In this document: one piece after another, positions 60,194-64,000 of the stretch
How the letters are laid out: each line of letters begins with the position of its first letter
Position numbering within the stretch: position 1 is the first letter of the stretch
Source: an uncultured Lachnospiraceae bacterium
GTDB taxonomy: Bacteria; Bacillota; Clostridia; Lachnospirales; Lachnospiraceae
NCBI GenBank assembly: GCA_946557105.1
Contig: CAMNSZ010000001.1
Coordinates: forward strand, 237,405-301,404
Direction of reading: 5' to 3'
DNA: 64,000 nucleotides
Notes under the pieces: model-generated
What the model saw: only the letters and a program-made list of their open reading frames with translations
Databases searched by the model: none
What the model was told of the DNA's origin: nothing
Translations under genes and position numbers: made by a program

Positions 60194-62107
60194 TCACAGG
60201 CTCTGCGTGTTGGGAAGAGATTGCCTTGAAAAAAAAGCCACAATCTCCTGCGCAGTACGCTCGTTCATCTCGGGAATTTCCAAAAGCTGCTCCATTGTTG
60301 CATTTTTGATTTCCTCCAAGGACTTAAAACGCCGCATAAGCGCTTTTCTGCGGGCGGGCCCCACCCCTGGAATATCATCCAGCACCGACTTCACCTGCGA
60401 TTTGCTTCTGAGGGAGCGATGATATTCAATGGCAAAGCGATGGGCCTCGTCCTGAATGCGTGTTATCAGCTTAAAGCCCTCCGAACGGGTGTCAATGGGG
60501 AGCTCCACATTCCGAAAATACAGCCCTCTTGTCCTATGATTGTCATCCTTAACCATACCGCACACCGGAATGTCAATGCACAGCTCCTCAAGCACGGAAA
60601 GGGCAATATTTACCTGACCCCGCCCGCCGTCCATCAATAGCAAATCGGGGAATCTGGTAAAGCTGCCGCACTCCTCGTCTATCTGTCTTTCCTTGAGCTC
60701 CTTACTCTCCTCCATGCCGTGCAGGAAACGTCTGGTAAGCACCTCCCTCATGCATGCGTAATCGTCCGGTCCTGACACGCTCTTGATTCTGAACTTACGA
60801 TAATCGCTGCGCTTGGGCTTTCCCTTTTCATAAACTACCATAGAACCTACATTCTCAAAGCCGTTAATGTTGGAAATGTCAAACGCCTCCATACGGTCGA
60901 TATGCCCGATGCCCAAAAGCCCTGCAATTTCCTTCACCGCGCCGATAGTCCTGCCCTCTTCTCTCTTTAACTTCTCCCTGTCCTGACTTAATATCAGCTT
61001 GGCATTTTGAGCGGCAAGCTCTACCAGCTTTTCCTTAAAGCCGATTTTGGGTACGCGCAGATACACCCTGCCTCCCCTTCTCTCACCCAGCCACTTTTCA
61101 ATCAGCTCTCTGTCCTCAACTTCATATTGCAGCATAAGCTCTCTGGGAATAAAGGGGGTTCCCGCATAAAACTGCTTAACAAAATCCTGCAGAATACCGG
61201 GCTTGTTGTTTTCCGACACATTTGTCATATAGTAATGCTCTCTGCCGATAAGCTTTCCGTCTCTCACAAAGAACACCTGCACAACAGCTTCCGTCTCGTC
61301 CTGATACAGGGCAATTACATCCTTATCCTCCCCGGCGCTGTCCGTAATCTTTTGCTTTTGCGATACCTGCTTCACACTGTTATATAAATCACGGATTCTT
61401 GCCGCCTCCTCAAACTCCAGCTGCTTTGCAGCCTCCTTCATTTTTTCCTCTAAATCCTTTAATATCAAATTATAATTTCCGTTCAAAAATTCCAGAGCCC
61501 CCGCTACCTGCCTCCGGTACTGCTCCTTATCCACATAACCCTGACAGGGAGCCAGACACTGCTTAATATGATAGTTTAAGCAGGGCCGCTCCACCCCTAT
61601 ATCTCTGGGCAGGCTGCGATTACAGGTGCGAAGCTGATAGAGCTTATTTAACAGCTCTATGGTATCCTTCACCGCCGCCGCGCTTGTATAAGGTCCGAAA
61701 TATTTGGATTTATCCTTTTTCATGGAACGGGAAAAAAGAATGCGCGGAAACTCCTCTCCCAGCGTCACCTTAATATAAGGGTAGGTCTTGTCATCCTTTA
61801 ACAGCGTGTTGTACTTTGGGGAATGCTCCTTGATTAGGTTGTTCTCCAGCACGAGAGCCTCCAGCTCCGAGTCCGTTACAATATACTCAAAACGCGCAAT
61901 CAGAGATACCATTTTGTCTATTGCCGGACCCCTTCCGATATTTTCCCGAAAGTAGGATCGCACACGGCTATGCAGGTTAACCGCCTTGCCCACATACAAA
62001 ATGACATCCTTGTCATCTCTCATAATATATACCCCCGGCTTATTGGGGAGCTTTTTCAACTCTTCTTCAAAATTAAACATAGTCATATCCCTCTGGCGCT
62101 TCTCCAA
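60194..62107 (-). CDS. uvrC: Excinuclease ABC subunit UvrC
   Basis: [51 protein letters not shown]; HhH C-terminus. Confidence 0.97.
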   Translation of the reverse strand: MEKRQRDMTMFNFEEELKKLPNKPGVYIMRDDKDVILYVGKAVNLHSRVRSYFRENIGRGPAIDKMVSLIARFEYIVTDSELEALVLENNLIKEHSPKYNTLLKDDKTYPYIKVTLGEEFPRILFSRSMKKDKSKYFGPYTSAAAVKDTIELLNKLYQLRTCNRSLPRDIGVERPCLNYHIKQCLAPCQGYVDKEQYRRQVAGALEFLNGNYNLILKDLEEKMKEAAKQLEFEEAARIRDLYNSVKQVSQKQKITDSAGEDKDVIALYQDETEAVVQVFFVRDGKLIGREHYYMTNVSENNKPGILQDFVKQFYAGTPFIPRELMLQYEVEDRELIEKWLGERRGGRVYLRVPKIGFKEKLVELAAQNAKLILSQDREKLKREEGRTIGAVKEIAGLLGIGHIDRMEAFDISNINGFENVGSMVVYEKGKPKRSDYRKFRIKSVSGPDDYACMREVLTRRFLHGMEESKELKERQIDEECGSFTRFPDLLLMDGGRGQVNIALSVLEELCIDIPVCGMVKDDNHRTRGLYFRNVELPIDTRSEGFKLITRIQDEAHRFAIEYHRSLRSKSQVKSVLDDIPGVGPARRKALMRRFKSLEEIKNATMEQLLEIPEMNERTAQEIVAFFSRQSLPNTQSL

Positions 62108-62230
62108 GCATTAACCTCCGCATTTGAAAAATGCAAATTTTAAGGATAGTATAACATTTTTCCGTAAAAAAAAATAGATGGCGGAAAATTTTCCGCCATC
62201 CCTTCGTAACGGTTCAACCGTTACATTCTT

Positions 62231-63079
62231 TCAAGAAATCAGTTTTAAAACTTTTCCTATATCTCCCCCAATGCATATAGATTGGTTTCGGATTTCCGCA
62301 GGGGCATAGGCATCCGAAAAATTTATACAGGCATAGACCGCTTTTGGATTTTCCGCCGTCATTTGCCAAAACGGATATTTGATAATACCCGGGGTATTTC
62401 CTCCCACTCCCAATTCAAGATATAAGATATGCAGCCCTTCATGACGATGCAGAAAATCCCGATACCCGTCCGCCGCCTTATGCCATCCCTCGTCCTCTAC
62501 AAAAGTGCCGTCCGCGCGCAGATTCATTGCCACAGGCGCTCCGCAGACAGGACAATAAGGAATCAAGTCCGGCACAATCCGCATATCCCGTTGAGTGGCA
62601 GCCATTTCCTTCACAGTCTCTTCGTTGTCGTATGTCTTATTATGACAGGGTTTAGAACACTGCCACAAGCCATAGTCGCCCTGCGTATAAAACAGTCTCT
62701 TCTTGTCAAATCCAGCTTTCTGAAAACAGTGGTCTACGTTTGTCGTCAATACAAAATAATCCTTATCTTGTACCAACCTTAACAAATTATCATAGATAGG
62801 CTTCGGAATTTTTCGGTAGCGGTTCAGATCGATATAGCGGCTCCAATACGCCCAATACTCCTCCAAGGTCTCAAAAGGATAAAAGCCTGCCGAATACATA
62901 TCTTTAAACCCATACCTTGCAATAAAATCCGGGAAATTTTCTTCAAAGCGTCTCCCTGAATAGGTAAATCCCGCGGAGGCGGACAGCCCTGCTCCGGCGC
63001 CGATTAAAACGGCGTCTGCAGCTTCTATTTCCTTTTTCAGCCGCTTCGCACTATCTAAGTAATCGCTCGTAGATTTCAT
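62231..63079 (-). CDS. SIR2 family protein, SirTM-like sirtuin
   Basis: VLIGAGAGLSASAGFTYSGRRFEENFPDFIARYGF; VLTTNVDHCFQKAGF; two Cys pairs (CSKPC / CPVC). Confidence 0.88.
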   Translation of the reverse strand: MKSTSDYLDSAKRLKKEIEAADAVLIGAGAGLSASAGFTYSGRRFEENFPDFIARYGFKDMYSAGFYPFETLEEYWAYWSRYIDLNRYRKIPKPIYDNLLRLVQDKDYFVLTTNVDHCFQKAGFDKKRLFYTQGDYGLWQCSKPCHNKTYDNEETVKEMAATQRDMRIVPDLIPYCPVCGAPVAMNLRADGTFVEDEGWHKAADGYRDFLHRHEGLHILYLELGVGGNTPGIIKYPFWQMTAENPKAVYACINFSDAYAPAEIRNQSICIGGDIGKVLKLIS

Positions 63080-63824
63080 AGTCGCTGTTCTTAAAGACAT
63101 TAAAAACCACCTCTGGACCGTTGTCGTTTTTCTCTAAATAATCTTGCACCGCTTGTATGGCTATCCCCGCCGCCCTTTCATTCGGAAAACGAAATTCCCC
63201 TGTAGAAATACAGCAGAAGGCAACGCTCTCCAAATGATGGGCTGTTGCAAGCTCCAGACAGGAGCGATAACAGGCTGCCAGCAGATCGCAATCCTTTTGG
63301 GTAACTGTTTCATAAATAATCGGTCCCACCGTGTGCAGGACATAACGGCAGGGAAGGTTATAGGCTCTTGTGATTTTTGCCCTGCCCGCAGGCTCCGGCA
63401 TATTTTGCCGTTTCATAATATGGGCGCATTCCTCCCTAAGCCGTACTCCGGCAAATGTATGTATCGTATTGTCAATACACCTGTGGCAAGGAATAAAGCA
63501 GCCCAGCAGTTCACTGTTTGCCGCATTTACGATAGCGTCCACAGACAGCCGCGTAATATCGCCCTTCCACAAATAAATTCCCGGTTGTATGGGAGATACG
63601 TCTGTCAAAGAGACAATGCCCTTTTGCGCCTGTTCCTCCTGTAAATACGCGTCCTGTACGATTAAAAATTCTTTGGAAACAGGCTTTGCAGGACGGATGT
63701 TCATCAGAGAGCGCAACAGCCGCTTCTGCGCCGCAGTCTCCGCGGGAACATGAATTTTTTTTAATCTGTTTTCTTCCTTCTCTAAATACTCTATCAGAAA
63801 AATACGCCTTTCTTCTTGTGTCAT
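63051..63824 (-). CDS. Macrodomain protein (protein-ADP-ribose hydrolase, zinc-macrodomain type)
   Basis: YLWKGDITRLSVDAIVNAANSELLGCFIPCHRCIDNTIHTFAGVRLREEC; VLHTVGPIIYE; CCISTGEFRFPNERAAGIAI. Confidence 0.92.
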   Translation of the reverse strand: MTQEERRIFLIEYLEKEENRLKKIHVPAETAAQKRLLRSLMNIRPAKPVSKEFLIVQDAYLQEEQAQKGIVSLTDVSPIQPGIYLWKGDITRLSVDAIVNAANSELLGCFIPCHRCIDNTIHTFAGVRLREECAHIMKRQNMPEPAGRAKITRAYNLPCRYVLHTVGPIIYETVTQKDCDLLAACYRSCLELATAHHLESVAFCCISTGEFRFPNERAAGIAIQAVQDYLEKNDNGPEVVFNVFKNSDYEIYERLLR

Positions 63825-64000
63825 AACATCCTCATTTCCTCGCATACTTTTCGTGCGCCGCGGGCTTTGCGTCAAAAACACCCAGAACCAAAACCCCCCC
63901 CGCGTGAAGTTGAAAAAAAAAAAATTGAAAAGTTGAAATATTTATTTGAACTGATAAAAGAAGAAATAAACAGACTCTCAAATAGAATACTTATTAAATC

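Overview
The window looks like a mostly core chromosomal segment of a Clostridia/Lachnospiraceae-type Firmicute. This placement is inferred from gene families and synteny; no search was run. Most genes are on the minus strand. Main blocks: two tandem type III glutamine synthetase genes (the second cut by the window start); a tRNA-U34 modification/MltG-like cluster; ylbF-rnjA-DUF1292-ruvX-ireB; a ~7 kb accessory island (about 10.05-17.28 kb) bounded by ~120 bp imperfect inverted repeats, carrying a decayed XRE/GyrI-like regulator, a PNPOx-like protein, an IS256-type transposase relic and an ABC exporter with an XRE/beta-domain regulator; mtaB; thiI-cysteine desulfurase; prmA-rsmE; a Type II restriction-modification pair; CIRCE-hrcA-grpE-dnaK-dnaJ; glpK; hflK-hflC; an Amt-PII fusion; fba; an AraC regulator convergent with a GH115-like gene; and a uvrC-hprK-glk-murB-rapZ-whiA-HPr-like cluster next to a SirTM/macrodomain pair. 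The observations I rate highest are: (1) the inverted repeats bounding the accessory island; (2) a dispersed intergenic element sitting directly against the Shine-Dalgarno/start codon of three unrelated genes; (3) promoter-proximal terminator hairpins in the leaders of two nitrogen genes (second GS and Amt-PII); (4) two HPr-like proteins that both lack the catalytic His but keep the Ser46 context. No CRISPR array, rRNA or tRNA was recognised.
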